A stretch of 64,000 bases of DNA from Sitta carolinensis (taxonomy: Eukaryota; Chordata; Aves; Passeriformes; Sittidae), in contig CM063283.1 in the NCBI GenBank assembly GCA_032173965.1, positions 87,595,243 through 87,659,242 of the forward strand, in the 5' to 3' direction. The translations under genes were made by a program, and so were the position numbers. Positions within the stretch are counted from its first letter, which is position 1. Each line of letters starts with the position of its first letter. The notes beneath the pieces are model-generated. The model made no database searches. It was given only the letters and a program-made list of their open reading frames with translations, and was not told the DNA's origin. Of the stretch, positions 12,768-25,500 are shown in pieces.

Positions 12768-15391
12768 TTTTATTTAAATCAAATTTTGCAACCTTGACAA
12801 AGTATGTGTTTTTTACAACACATTGCACCACCTTCTCCTGACTTTGGAGGAAGAACTAGGCAACGCTCAAGGATTAATATCCTGTCGTTGGATATTAATT
12901 AATTTTTCTGGTGTTATTCAGTCTAACATACATAGGAGTATAGCACGTGCAGTCACATGTCCTATACTGTTTGACAGGCTGTTTTTGTAAGAAAAGTTTT
13001 ACTGAGCACATTCCGCTTTTCCATTTTTAAAGTATATTCATCCCCAAGAATGTTGTATTGAAAAAATAGAAATTGAATACAGCTGAGATAAATAGATCAC
13101 ACTAATACTAACACTCCTCTGATCCCTGCAGGCAAAAGCTGAAAAAGCAATTCAGACTCTGGGCTGATTCTGTGAGTGCTGTGCAGAGACTTGTGCTTCC
13201 AAAGAGCAATGACTGGTACAGACTGTGGTTCCTCAAGTGATCCTTCAGTGCCAGGAATGGAGTTCTGGGCAGTGCTGGCAAAACTTCCTCCACAGCCAAA
13301 CAGTGAACAAGATGGGGGATGCAAGATCTGCTTTTCCCATCAGATGAATTCCCTGTACTTCATGCTGTACTTCATGGCCACATAAACACCTGGCTAAGCA
13401 AAGCATTGCAATGACGTGGAGCTGGAAATGAGTAGTCGAGGGGCTGGAGGGTCAAGAGCTACCTAAGGCCATCTAAATAACACCAAATTTGTCACCAAAT
13501 AAGAAGCCACACAATCTGCTACACAATCTGCCACACCATACCACACTAAACTTTCAAGAGTCGTTCCACAGCCTGAATTACAGACGAGAAGCAAACAGGA
13601 AGCATAGACAAATGGTGGAGCTCTGGCATCCTATGCCAAACCAATTAAGCAGTCAGGCCCATCGGTAAAATTGTCTGGAAAGAAAACAGCTTTTTACCCT
13701 TCCTGAGTACAGCACACAGAGAACTGGGAATACTGCGAGGCTGGGAGGATACCCAAGCCAAGCAGCAAATTGCAGTGTGGTGGCTACACTGAGTTTTGTC
13801 CCCTCAGTGCCCTTGGTTTTACAGGTGTAGAGGTCCCCAGATAACTTCTTAATAACTTTTCACTGAGTGTGATGAAAATGAAACCCGTCTAGTTTTTATC
13901 TCATTGACAGTGAAGCTTTTAAAACTGGGCATATGGATATGCAATCCTATTTTGTGCTGTATTCTTTTCCATTTGCAAGTTTGGTTTATGGTCATCAAAA
14001 TGGTAGGAGAAGAATAGAATGCCCCTTATATTTTAACCATCAGGTTGCCATTGTGAACATTAAATAGCATACTGACTGCTTCAAAATAAAAAGCACCAGC
14101 AAATATTTATTGCTATACAAAAATCAGAAAAGTCTGGAATTGTCTCTCATTCGCTAACCCTAATCATATCAACCTGTTCACATACATGAGTGTATCAAAT
14201 GCCAAAAGCCTGCTGGGAACCCATCCTTTTGCCAGCTGGTATGCACTGTATTTGATCAGGACTCTTTTTTCTATGGGAAGCAATGAAAGAGCATCCACAG
14301 CCGTTTGACAAAAAAAGATGAAAACCAGCAAACACAACTGGAATTTTCTGAGAACAAGCACACACACTGTGTGTTCATTTATTTTTACACAAACAGGGAG
14401 ATAGATAAGAGGATGCAGCCTATGAAAGCCATGCTTATCTAGGACAATATCACTGGGGCATAATATACTGCAGAGAAAGCATATGTAGTTTTTCCAGTAT
14501 TCACCAGGAAGAGAAGCAAACAGTTAGTCTGAGTGTGTGGAGCAAGCCACATAGATTGATGAGGAATTTTGTTCCAAAATGTTTGTCGCACCTTGAAGAA
14601 GTTATGAGCTTTGCTGCACAGAGGTATCATTTTTTTTCCCCACAGAAGTGGGAAGAAATTCAGCACAGTGGAGGAGCAGATTAGCAAGCAAGGGGCCCAG
14701 AGTAATGCCTGCAAATTACAATCTGCAGCTCTTGAGAGGGAAGAGGGAAAGGGGGCCTGTTATTCCTGCCTAGCTCATTAAACATGCTCTGGGCCATCCT
14801 GTTGAATGCCTTTGCTTCCTGCAACTGAATCATTTTTGACTGAAAAAGGAGTAAATATTACACTAGAAACTTTCTCTTAAAATACAAGATTGGTGAAAGA
14901 CAAGTAGGATGATACATGTTATTATTAGTCTTTTAGTCTAAGACTGAATTTAAACACATGGGCTTAAATTTTCTTCTCATTTTACTGGTCTTGCCACTTT
15001 CAGCCTTGCCTGCTGTTTTTGCTCCTGACCAATCTGCTGGCAGCTGTTTCCCTCCTTTTGCAGCTTTTCCCTGGGTAGGTAAAGTGAGGTCTCTCTTAGC
15101 ACTGAATTCTGCACTAAATAAAATTCTGCCTTTTTAATAATGAATCCTTCCCATTGTCTCAGGGGCCACACACACAATTAAGAACAATATGAAATTTAAT
15201 TAACACAGGATAATAATAAGGGTATGAATGTCACAGGGAACTCTGAATACAGACCCCCCACAGCAAATGATTTGGGAGCTAGAGTGAAAGCCAGCTGCTA
15301 ACACTCAGGTCCCAGATACCCAAGTGGCATTTCAACACCTGACCTCAAGTATCAAGGTACTGGAAAGAAAGAAAAGACGACTGCCAAGCAA

Positions 15392-15737
15392 TTAGAACCG
15401 AAGTGCTACAGATCTGTATAGGGTAATGCTGTAATTGGGGGTTATACCCATAGGTGGTGATGGAGGGTCTGTAGTCTGGGCACGAAGAGCTATGAATGCC
15501 TGCAGCCTGTTCAAGGCAATGCCTGTAGGGGTACCACAGGTCACATTAAAGGGACATTTCTCAAAGGGCACTCCTGTGCTAGTCACTATGATGGTCACAG
15601 GCCTGTCTTTAAACTGCAAAACCCACTTCTGGTCACATAAGGTGTTATCTGCTTTGCCATGTGTGTCTAGATCCAGAGTGTATTCTGAACTCTTGGAGAG
15701 TTCAGACCTTGGTACCTTCAGACCTTGTTTTGGAACA
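15392..15737 (-). other. Minus-strand open frame of about 115 codons, origin unknown
   Basis: The frame runs unbroken from a stop near 15738 to a stop at 15392. Its composition is protein-like: CDQKWVLQFKDRPVTIIV, then a Cys pair with an N-glycosylation-type site (CPFNVTC), then a Pro-rich segment TTDPPSPPMG. No splice sites, promoter or known domain are evident, and there is no matching frame nearby. It might be a remnant of an unrecognised mobile element or a chance frame. Confidence 0.2.
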
Positions 15738-18700
15738 CCAAAGAGTACACCTTAAGTAGCATCACAAGTACAATTTTTGTTGCCAAAACAAAAAAGACTA
15801 CTACAAGATAACAGGATAGTGGGTAGAGAAAGGAAAGAAAAAATTGCTGCAGACAGCATTTTCATTAGGAGAAAACACTCACTTGATAAGGTTTGGATAA
15901 ATCTTCATTACAAAATCTAAGCACAAAGGTAGGCATCTGAAGTGTGGTTAAAGTATTTCCATCCTCTTGCTTCTCCTGTCTTTTTCCCCTCTCCCCAAGG
16001 AGCCAACACAGCTCTGGCAGTGCACACTGGCTGAGAAATGGGCTTCTATTCCTTAGACTGCAGTCATGTGCCTGTGTCTTCTCATTTAAGCTCTTCCATT
16101 CTGTTTCTTTCAGAGTCTGAGAAATCTGCTTTTGGGGAAAAGATTAAAAAAAAAAAAAAAGAAGAAGTGGGGAAGCTCATTAGCAATTTGTTTAGAATTT
16201 GAATGTCAGCATAGTCACTTATGTCTAAGTGACTAAAAAATGTATGCAAGTACTCTGACTTTCAGCAAGAGATACAGCGTTCTAACATCAGAATGAACAA
16301 TATAATTACTGTGTGTATGAAGACATATTGGTCTCCGTATAATGAGGTATTCAAATCTGCTCCACTTGAATCAGATCACAGAGATATATTAAACACACAT
16401 GGCAAAAGAATTCAGTGTAAGGGTAACCATGTGTTCTGCCAAGTCTTTCTATGCATGAATGGGCTGCCAGGGCACCATCGGCTACAGACAAAGTACAGGA
16501 GAGCTGTGTTCAGAGGTAGGGAAGTGAGGTTGCAAAGGTATTTCCTCTTGATTCCCTCGAACATGTGAGTGTCTCCCATTTCTCTTCCTCTTTCACAGGC
16601 TGGTACACCTCAAAAGCAATTCCACCAGAGTTTACTGTAGCATTACTGTATCATGGTTCCTTTGGCAAAGTTTATTACTGTGTATTTACAGCACCCAAGA
16701 GTGAGCTGACTGCCTGAGACTGGTAGGGATTGCAAAGGCTATTCTCAGTTTCAGTTGCAAATGGTTTTCCCAAGTTTTGCGACATTCTGGAAAAACACGC
16801 CTCCTTTTCCAGCACCACTGCAACTATTTTCAAGCAGAGGTGCTTGAACTTGCTGACTGGTGGCAGCATGTATGTGTCTGATAGGTGCTGAGGATTGATT
16901 GACAAATTGGGAAGCCAAGGCTAGGGCCCCTTGCTGTGCCTGAGATCATGAGTACGATCCAGAGCAATCATTGTCAAAGCATAAAATGTCAATTTTTTGG
17001 CAGTGTTATTTCAACATCTAGATACTATGAAAAACATGGTAAGATGAAAACAGTAGCTGTTTTGCTTACTTGTAGAATTGTTTAAGCATGGATACCATAG
17101 CAGATTGAGTTACACCCAGCTGCCAAAACAGACACAGAGAATATTTCTGGGGGTCACGGAAAAGACTGAGCATGCCATTCCTTGGGTGGCTGAGCTACTG
17201 CAGAGACCCCAGTGTGACAGATCAGAAAAACACAAATGAATCAAGGCCATGATTTCAGTCTCTGGCACTCACAAGTGAGCCTGTGATTAGACGGACAAGT
17301 TCCTCTGCTCAGAGTGTTGATTGATTTTAAAGGAAATTTTGTCTTGTTTTTTGTTCCCAGGGCATGTGTGATATTTGTGATGTACTAAAAATGCATTTCT
17401 TTGGGTTCAGCTGCTCGTATGTCTGTTGGGTACATGGGCATTATCAGAGGATGCTTCTCTTCCATATGTTGATGGAGACAGAATTTCAGGGTGGCAGGAG
17501 CAAGCTGGGAAGGCAGGAGGAGTCCTTGCTCCTCTCTTGGCAGACACTGTGTCAGCGTTCTGCAGAGCACTTATCAAGTTGAGGATGGCAGTTCGTACAG
17601 GACGTAGGTTCTGGGGAGGAAACATCAGTTCATGTCACTGCCAGTGATGCAAACTTGGTAAGAGATTTATCAGGAGAAGCCTGTCCATTTCTCTGAAGTG
17701 AAAACTCACTGTTTTGAAGCAGAAAAGAGAGTGACACCTATCTATCTCTTCAGGGAACGACAGCTCCCAGAAGGAAAAGTGTCAGGTGTGGCTACCAAAC
17801 CAAATTCTTTTAGAGGACTTCATTGGTACCTAGGGATCATGAAGAGTCAAAAAGATTTAATGGGAATAGCATGTGTACATGTCTTAGAATAAAGCTCAGA
17901 CCTTGTACTTTATTTCACTTAAAGATGTACTACAGAGTTTATTTGTGCAGAACAGGTGAGGTAAAGCTGCCGTTTTAGAAAAAGCAAACTACGAATGGCT
18001 CCTATCCTCTTTTGTTCAATACAACTCTTTGAAGTCTATGTGATGTTTCAAATACTAAACTAGGATTCAGATGTCAAGCTCAGTTTTTAATGCACATTTG
18101 AATTAATAGCTCAAATATGTTGAGTTAGACTACTGAAAACCTTTTCTCATAGCAATATTTTAATACTGAGATCCGCTATAACCCTATACTGCAACTCCAT
18201 TGAGAGGAAAACCTACACTATGTTTTAGTCTAAAAAAAAATACATATTCTTGCTTTTTAAAATCAAGTGCAGTAGTATTTATTCAGCACAATAGAAGATG
18301 TCTTCTGTCCAGGGCATAAGGCTGCCTTTTACTTTCACCAATTGTATCTGAAGGGTGTGGAAAATCAAAAGAGACAAATAAGCAGATAGTTGAAACTGGA
18401 TAGATAGACTGACTTCATCAGACAATGTTTGTCTTGCTAAAAACTCTATTTCATCATTAGAAGAGTTAGTTTATATCCTCACCCTGTGGAAGTGGTTAGC
18501 TTTTAATTCATTCAAGAGATGCTATCAAAAAAGAAGGAGGTATTTTTTACAATCCCAGCCCCAAAATAATACTGCTGAACAATACATAATTCATATCTTT
18601 TCAGAATTCTGAATGTGGTCAGAAATAAATAGCAGCACAGGCATTTAAGAGCTATTCTCATTGAAAAAATGTAATTAATTGGTGTTATGCACAAAATATT

Positions 18701-19379
18701 TCTTTGAGGGGGGGAGCAGTATTGCTTTAATTACAAGTAATTGTTCTCGAAATCATGCAGCTCATAAGTTTTACAGACTAGACAGTGATTATGCATCAAT
18801 ACACTAATCTATCACCTTCATTATTTTAGTCATCTGGGTGTGATCATCAAATTTTGGAGAGTAACCCAGACAAGAAACCAGACATATCTCATGCTTGTGT
18901 TATTTCCAAATCGGTTTGTTTTAGAAGCAGTTTGCACTGGCTGTGCAAATTGTAATGCTTTTTTTTCAAATAAAGATGGTAACTTAAATTAAATTCCATT
19001 TTGTATATTATTAGATGATGACAATGGAAAGGATATTCCCGTGACTGCACAATAGCCTGAAGGGCGTTCAGGAGACCCCAATATTTCCACATTTTGACAC
19101 AGACTGTCTTTGTAGACAGGAGATTCCCCTTTATTAATTTTGTTCAATTTGTTCAACCTGCCCAGTGAACATACAGAGGATCAGCTAGTGGACAGACCAA
19201 GCAGGCCAAACAGCTTTTTGCTCTCTTTATCTTAGACACCATAGTGGTGTGATCCCCACACTGTTCATCTTTAAGGTGCTCTGTTACCTTGGGAGAATGA
19301 CCCAAACCTCCTCCCAACTCATGAATGCAGGGAGCCTTAAATCAATAGTGTTCTTACAGTTTACCATTTGATCTATTTA

Positions 19380-19840
19380 AATGAAAGTAGCTACCTAGTC
19401 ACAAATTATTGTTACCGTTATTGCTATTAACATTACTAGATGAATGCAGAGCTGAATCTGTTATTAATTGAGGCAGGGCTCATCCCAGCCTTTAGTCATC
19501 ACTATCTGAGATACCAGATAAGCACCCATGTAAATCAAAGTTTAGCAGAGGATTAAGTGCTGTCCTGCATAAAGATGGTTTAAGTACATGTTTCCTGAAT
19601 CAGGGCATAAGCTGTTATTTTACTACTGTCTCTGCAGTACTGCTTTTTCTACCTCATTAGAATGAGAGGATGTTTGCATAAATTCCTCATATTGACACAC
19701 AAGACTATGCCTGTCTCCCTGAGAATTTGGAGATTTCTTTCCCTTTCCCCCAAATTAATAAGTGCTGTCAGCTGCATCGCTAAACACCAATTTGCTGCTT
19801 ACCGCTAACAAGACCTTCACGTAATGTACCTAACAGTAGT
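19380..19840. promoter_or_regulatory. Candidate conserved non-coding element
   Basis: Complex, non-repetitive sequence with many AT-rich homeodomain cores (GTTATTAATTGAGG, CAAATTAATAAG) and an octamer-like TTTGCATAAATT near 19673. A long run with no slippage-type simple sequence and no open frame suggests constraint, but this is only an impression from composition and motifs. Confidence 0.25.
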
Positions 19841-20424
19841 ATTTCAAAAATAGAGCTCTCCTGTTCCCAGCATGTCTGACAAGAATACATTAGAGGCACC
19901 TGTCTCTGGCACCAATATTTTGTTTTCTCTTTATCTACCTGGGAAGAAAGAAGTCTAAAGCAGTGAAATTTGCCTTGAAAACAAAGCTAATGTGAGCATA
20001 GGAATCTGTTTTCCCATCCTGCATCCCCTGTTTCGGTCCTCTCTGATCGTATGGAAATTTTAGAAAGTAAGTAAATTCTAAAATCATAGACATTTGAGTG
20101 AAAAACTAAAATTATCTCTTTCTTAATAATTTACATTTGAAAACAAGCAGGGAAAAGGAAATCTTTTAATTATGTTTGAAACTGTGAGACTGCTCTGTGC
20201 TCAACAAGTCAAAGGCATAAATACTGCATTATACTGCAAATATGCTGGAAATATCATCAAGTTTGAAACAAGTTCATCATACCCATTATTTATCTGGGTC
20301 AAGACCAGTAACAATAGTACAATAGAAACTCAGAACTGTAAAATCTAGATATTCCTCACCCCAAAGGATATGAAATGGCACAATATGCTTCTATATCCCT
20401 TCTTTGTGTTGCAAGAGTAGTTTT

Positions 20425-20520
20425 TGTCCTGGTTTAAACTTGGATAGAATTAACTTTCTTCCTAGCAGCTGTTGTAATAGACTGTGGGACAGATTTCTTC
20501 AATGCTTAGTTTTAGCCACT
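20425..20520 (+). mobile_element. Decayed LTR fragment
   Basis: The sequence TGTCCTGGTTTAAACTTGG, then ATAGAATTAACTTTCTTCC and TAGCAGCTG, closely follows the 5' end of a common avian endogenous-retrovirus LTR. I remember that family as opening TGTCCTGGTTTCAGCTGGG and continuing ATAGAGTTAATTTTCTTCC. Similarity fades by about 20520, so only the U3 beginning survives. No second LTR or target duplication can be identified. Confidence 0.65.
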
Positions 20521-21059
20521 TGTCCTGTATACTTTGACACCTGAGGGAGATTCCTTGGATCCCTTCAATATCAGTAGAGGGGAATCGGTGAAATTTGAAA
20601 CTCAATTCATCTAGTCAGATGTAGATGTCAGCCCTAGGAGATGCTGAGTAGATACCTCCTAAAAATGCCTGTTTCCATGTATTTACTTCAAAAGGAGCCT
20701 TAAATGATGTAAACATCTGGATGGAAACAACGTTTAAATAGATGAATCTCAGGATTCTGGGAGCACAGATGAATCCTCAGACTTGACATGTCTGCTCAGC
20801 TGCCTTCACTCCGTCCTCTCCTTTCACTCTGGCTCTACCTCTGTCCATTTGGATTGGTTTTATTTGAATGTCTTCTATTCAAAAACAACTGATTTGTGCC
20901 TTTATTCCTGTGACAATGACACTGTAAGCTGACAAAGTACTTTCACTACATGAATATCTGTCCTATCTGTGATGGTTTGTGAATTCCTTTTGGCTTTCCC
21001 TTGCACAGAGCAGCAGATTTATTTAAATCTTAGACATGGATTTAATGCTAGATCTGACT

Positions 21060-21260
21060 CGGTGGGGTTTGCATTAAAAATATCTAAAATATGGCCATTG
21101 AACAACAAGGAAATTGTGTTGGGTCTCTTAAGTGGTGTTCAGATGCCAAGGCAGCACTGTAAATCAATAATATTAATTTCAATGAAATCCATTGACAATA
21201 GTTGGAAACGTAGATGTAACACTGTTTCCTTTATTATTCATCTGAGAAATTTGATTTGCT
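21060..21260. promoter_or_regulatory. Candidate element with adjacent POU-like and SOX-like motifs
   Basis: TTTGCATTA (21068-21076, octamer-like on the reverse strand) is followed by CCATTGAACAACAAGG (21095-21110), which holds two SOX-type cores. CATTGACAATAG, an inverted SOX pair, lies near 21190. POU and SOX factors act together at neural enhancers, as known for the Nestin enhancer. A 126-codon open frame overlaps the element but has no coding character. Confidence 0.25.
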
Positions 21261-22419
21261 ATTGGAAAGAAGGGAGTACCCAAACAATACATTTGTCAGG
21301 TGTGGGGAGGAGTTTATCCTATAATCTTTTAGTGTTTCTGTCATGTTAAAAGACAGACAGTCTCCTCATTCTCCTTATGATTTATGTGGTGTTTCAAGCA
21401 GGATCTCTTGTTTAATGCTCACTCTTCTCTCAATCTGATGTTCGAATAATGACCATTTGTAAAAAGAAGCAGCAAAATATATCGAAAAATCAAATCTTCA
21501 AAAAAGATTGTTTAATACTTGTTGCAATTAATTACAATTTCATTATACATGTCTCTGTTCAGTTTTCTAGTAGGATTTTCAGACGTGTTTTTCAGGAACC
21601 TGGTAGTTCTAAGACAAACTTTGCAGAAGTAGCTCCGATAAATCTTTGTAAGGTAAATACGTAAGAGAATTACCTCAGACTGAAGTTTCCTTCTCACCTG
21701 TTTTCTTGAGTAGGAATCTAAGTCTGAAAAAGCTGCCTTGTTTAAATGAGGACTTCACTTTATAAATAATAAGGTTGTATCCATTTTCTTTTACCAAGTT
21801 AGTCATCTTTTGACTTTTTCATCTCCTCCTAGATCATGTAGCAATAAGGAATAAATACACTTTATGGACCTAATTTTTCAAACACTTACCTCACTGTACA
21901 CCAGAAACACTGCCCCTGTACTCACTAGGTCTGATTTCTCTCATACTTCATTCCTGCCTGGCTTCCAAAAAACATGGGGCATAGGAAGGGGCTGGGGAGC
22001 TCTTCTGCCCCTCTCCGCAGGCCTCTTCAAGCTGTGGCTTACAACAGTGTTGCCATGCTCTAGGCTCACACCGGTGGAATACAGCACCAAGCACAAGGAG
22101 CCCCAAGAACTGGAGAGTCCGTTTCTAGAATTACATGTTTTACAATTACTTTAAGTCTTATTGTGAAGAAAAGAACACCACACGTTGAAACGGGCCCTGT
22201 TTCTGTCCATAATCTTTTGTGTTCACAATTGTTAAAGAAAACAGGTTGAGTCTTCATAAAAAATTTAGATTTGCTGATAAAAGGCCTCAGCAAAGTGACA
22301 TTTTGATTATAATTCAAAACCTGTCAGATGATTTAACAGTTGACTTTAGGTATTTTTTAAACTGTGGAAATAGCAGTGTTTTTAAGATAATGAACATTGT
22401 ATGATTGTTAATGAAATCC

Positions 22420-22500
22420 ATACATGCATACATATATACACTATATATATTCACACACTGTACATGTGTTTGTATATATATATATGTGTGGTCTTTATAT
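22420..22500. repeat. AT/GT-rich simple repeat
   Basis: Alternating purine-pyrimidine sequence (CATACATATATACACTATA, later TGTATATATATATATGTGTG) has internal complementarity between its left CATACA side and its right TGTATA/TGTGTG side. It is a compound microsatellite. Short open frames across it on both strands are artefacts of the repeat. Confidence 0.9.
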
Positions 22501-25500
22501 TTACCCATCTACTACATAGATATAGAGTCCTCATAAGTTTACTTAAAAAGAAATCAAATGTGGGGCAAAGCACATTTCTCAAATGTGGCTCTAATTCTCT
22601 TTTGTGAATGTTCTATAGATCATTACCGATTGTTTACAAACCTTGTGTGGAATGGCTTTATGGCAATAGAGGGGGTAACATACCTTCATTGTTTATAAAA
22701 TGACAGCTCCTAATGGACCATATTAGCTTTAACACAAACTATTAAATCCTTTTCATTAAATTATTCTGCACTCTGTTTTGGAATCATGTTAGCCCTGGGA
22801 AGTAGGTGCAAACTCCTAAGGAAACATGAGCACACATTGAGACTATTATAGATAATGTTTATTAAATAAGCCTCTGAGGATGTTTTTCTTGGGTTGCTCT
22901 CAAGCATTTTGAAGGAGTCGTGTTCCATGTTTGAGGTCCCATGTTTCTTCCTCTTAAACTATGAGCAGCTGTAGCACATGACCTACTTCTGTAGAACCCT
23001 GTAATGATTTCCTTCCTTCAGTGGCTTCAGGAGTCCCTCTTCTGCCCTGTGAAAAAAAAGGGACAAATATTTTAATCCAAGCAAAATGCTAAAGCAGGTT
23101 TTGTTGGTTTCAGGGAAGAAACTCAATACAGCTACATCACTGAGCGTAGGCCTCAAATTGGAACCATCTGGCCTGCAGAAGCACTATGAGATTGTTGGGA
23201 AAGGCATGGATATTTTTGCCTTGGGCTGTAACACATACACCTGCAGAATGGGTAGACATGTTGGCAGACAAGCTGGACTCGTGTAGCAATACAAGCCTTC
23301 CCTCACAGCACTGTGGCACTGGAGTTTGGAAATTACCCTGACATGTTTAATAAATGCAATCACTGTACTGCATGCTCTCTGGCTTGCAAGTATTCATTTG
23401 TACTTACACAGGTCTGCACTCCAAGGCCTGTGTCTTTTTGCCCTTCTTGCGCAGATATCTCCTTTGAAGACAAAATAAGGACAAGGGAAGGAAGACAGTA
23501 AGCACAAAATCATGCACTACATCTTATGACTGCCTCTTGCAGGAGGTAGCCTCATGTGATATTCATGTGAACTGGATTAGATTGAGGAGAGATTTTTGTT
23601 GGTAAATATTACAGCTCTTGGAGAACACAAAAGAATGCAGAAGTCAGTGTAATCCATCCCCCTTGGTGGGAGATTTGTAAAATCTTTAAGCTGGATGCAG
23701 AAGGAACAAGAAGCCACATACAGACTCTAAAGGTCATGACTCCAGAAACTGTCAGAAAAAGGCAGTGTCTGAGCCCATCCAAAAAATGAAAATGCATATC
23801 ACAGGAGCAGAAGGTGATATACCCTTTGACTGGATGTTATTAAATTATTATGATCACAGGTTTTACTACAGCTCTGCACAGTGCCCAGTTTTCTGCCTGC
23901 AGGCTGGTGAATGGCAGAGCAAAAGACCAGAACTTGGCATTTGCACCTTTGTGATCTGTAGTTGCAAATACTACTTTGCACTGGCAAATTTGTACCCTGC
24001 CCCTACAGGCACTCTTCTGACTAAACTCGAAGCAGTCTCGAGGGGCTAAAAGGTTAAGGCCTGTAATAGCTGGACATTAATACTGTGTTATTCTTCTTTC
24101 AGCAACATAATGTATACGACATCGAAGGCAGAATATCTGCTGCTGGGTTAGACAGTGTGGCTGCTCACATTATGCAGCAAATACACTGAAGTGGAACAGG
24201 TTTCCCCCAGCTTTCTCTCACTCCACCTAGAAATCACACAGACTGTATCAAACTTTCAATGAGGAAAGTTTACACCCTGAATCTCAATCTGTACTTTCCC
24301 AGACTCCTGAAGAAGTCCAAAGAGAACATTTTGGCCCAGCTCTGCCTTCAATGTACTCTATATTGCTAGCATCTGGAGTCTCGTACGTGGGCTATCCCAG
24401 CCCTGAGCCAGGGAATAAAATAGACAGAATGTGCGCAAGATTGCAGTCTAGTCCTTCACCATGAGGAACTCTGAGCACTGCTAGTTCCCTAGTTGTCTTC
24501 TCTTTAGGAGGTGCTGAAGTGTTTTCAGAGATAAATCCTCAAGGTGACTTTTTAATTGTTTCGCTGAGAGTTAAACTCGAGAAGAGATAAATGAAGACTA
24601 TGTCCAGTGTGTAAATATCAAGTGCGAAATCTCTCTCTTTCCTCTCCTTCACTCCTCTGTAAATGTGAAACAGCTCTACAAAAACCTACAGAACATTGCC
24701 AGGGTAAAACAGATGATGGGGAGAGGAAAAATAATTTTTTTTCTGAGATCTCTGGAGACATTACAGGGATTTTGTGGACAGTCAAACATAGCAGGAATAA
24801 AGGTGGAGCTATCTCAAAGGATAGTGCTCTGAAATGGCTTCCTCAGTTTCCAACTCACTGTTGCCTAGTTTTGGAAAGGAAATCTGATGTGATGTATTGA
24901 CACATAAGAAAGATGGGGTATAGTACATATTGCTGTATACAAACTTCCTTTTGTACTCATATTTGATTTCCTTTTGTTTTTCACCATACCTTGGTTCACC
25001 TCACCTCACAGCAGCTTCTCACTGCTGTCCACGCAAGCCAAGACAGCTTTGCCTAATATACATCTCCAACAGTTTCCAGTGCTGTTTCAGCAACAAGATG
25101 AGAGTTAATGAGGCTCAACACACTTCCTACCATACTTTATGGGGAAAACCCCTTGAGTGCGAGCAGAAAATCCATCTTGTGAGAATTACAATGTGGTCTC
25201 AGTTCCTCAACTAGAAGCTGAAGAGAATATTGATATTTTTCAAAACAGCAAATACTAAGCGTGGGGTTTCCTCAGCTAAATATCCCTTTGGTGCAACAGG
25301 ACAATTTTTCATTTCAGTGTCATTTAGATTTCTGAAATAATTTATTATATACTTGGAGAATATTGAAAATTTCCCTAAACCAGATTCTACTACCTCTATT
25401 TATGCAGGCTGTGCAAAGGCAATCCCACTGCTGACAGGAAAAGAAGGTGGTGTTTGCTAAGAGGGAGGGAGAGAGGGCAGAATCTGACCCTTCTTAAAAG

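Larger units (their letters stand above)
12773..20424. other. Intergenic, mostly featureless
   Basis: AT-rich unique DNA. It holds a poly-A run with GAAGAAG at 16146-16170, the unassigned minus-strand frame at 15392-15737, and the candidate element at 19380-19840. I see no gene. Confidence 0.7.

Noticed and set aside
20969..21349. 126-codon plus-strand frame
   Set aside because: It overlaps the AT-rich POU/SOX-motif block and has no coding character.
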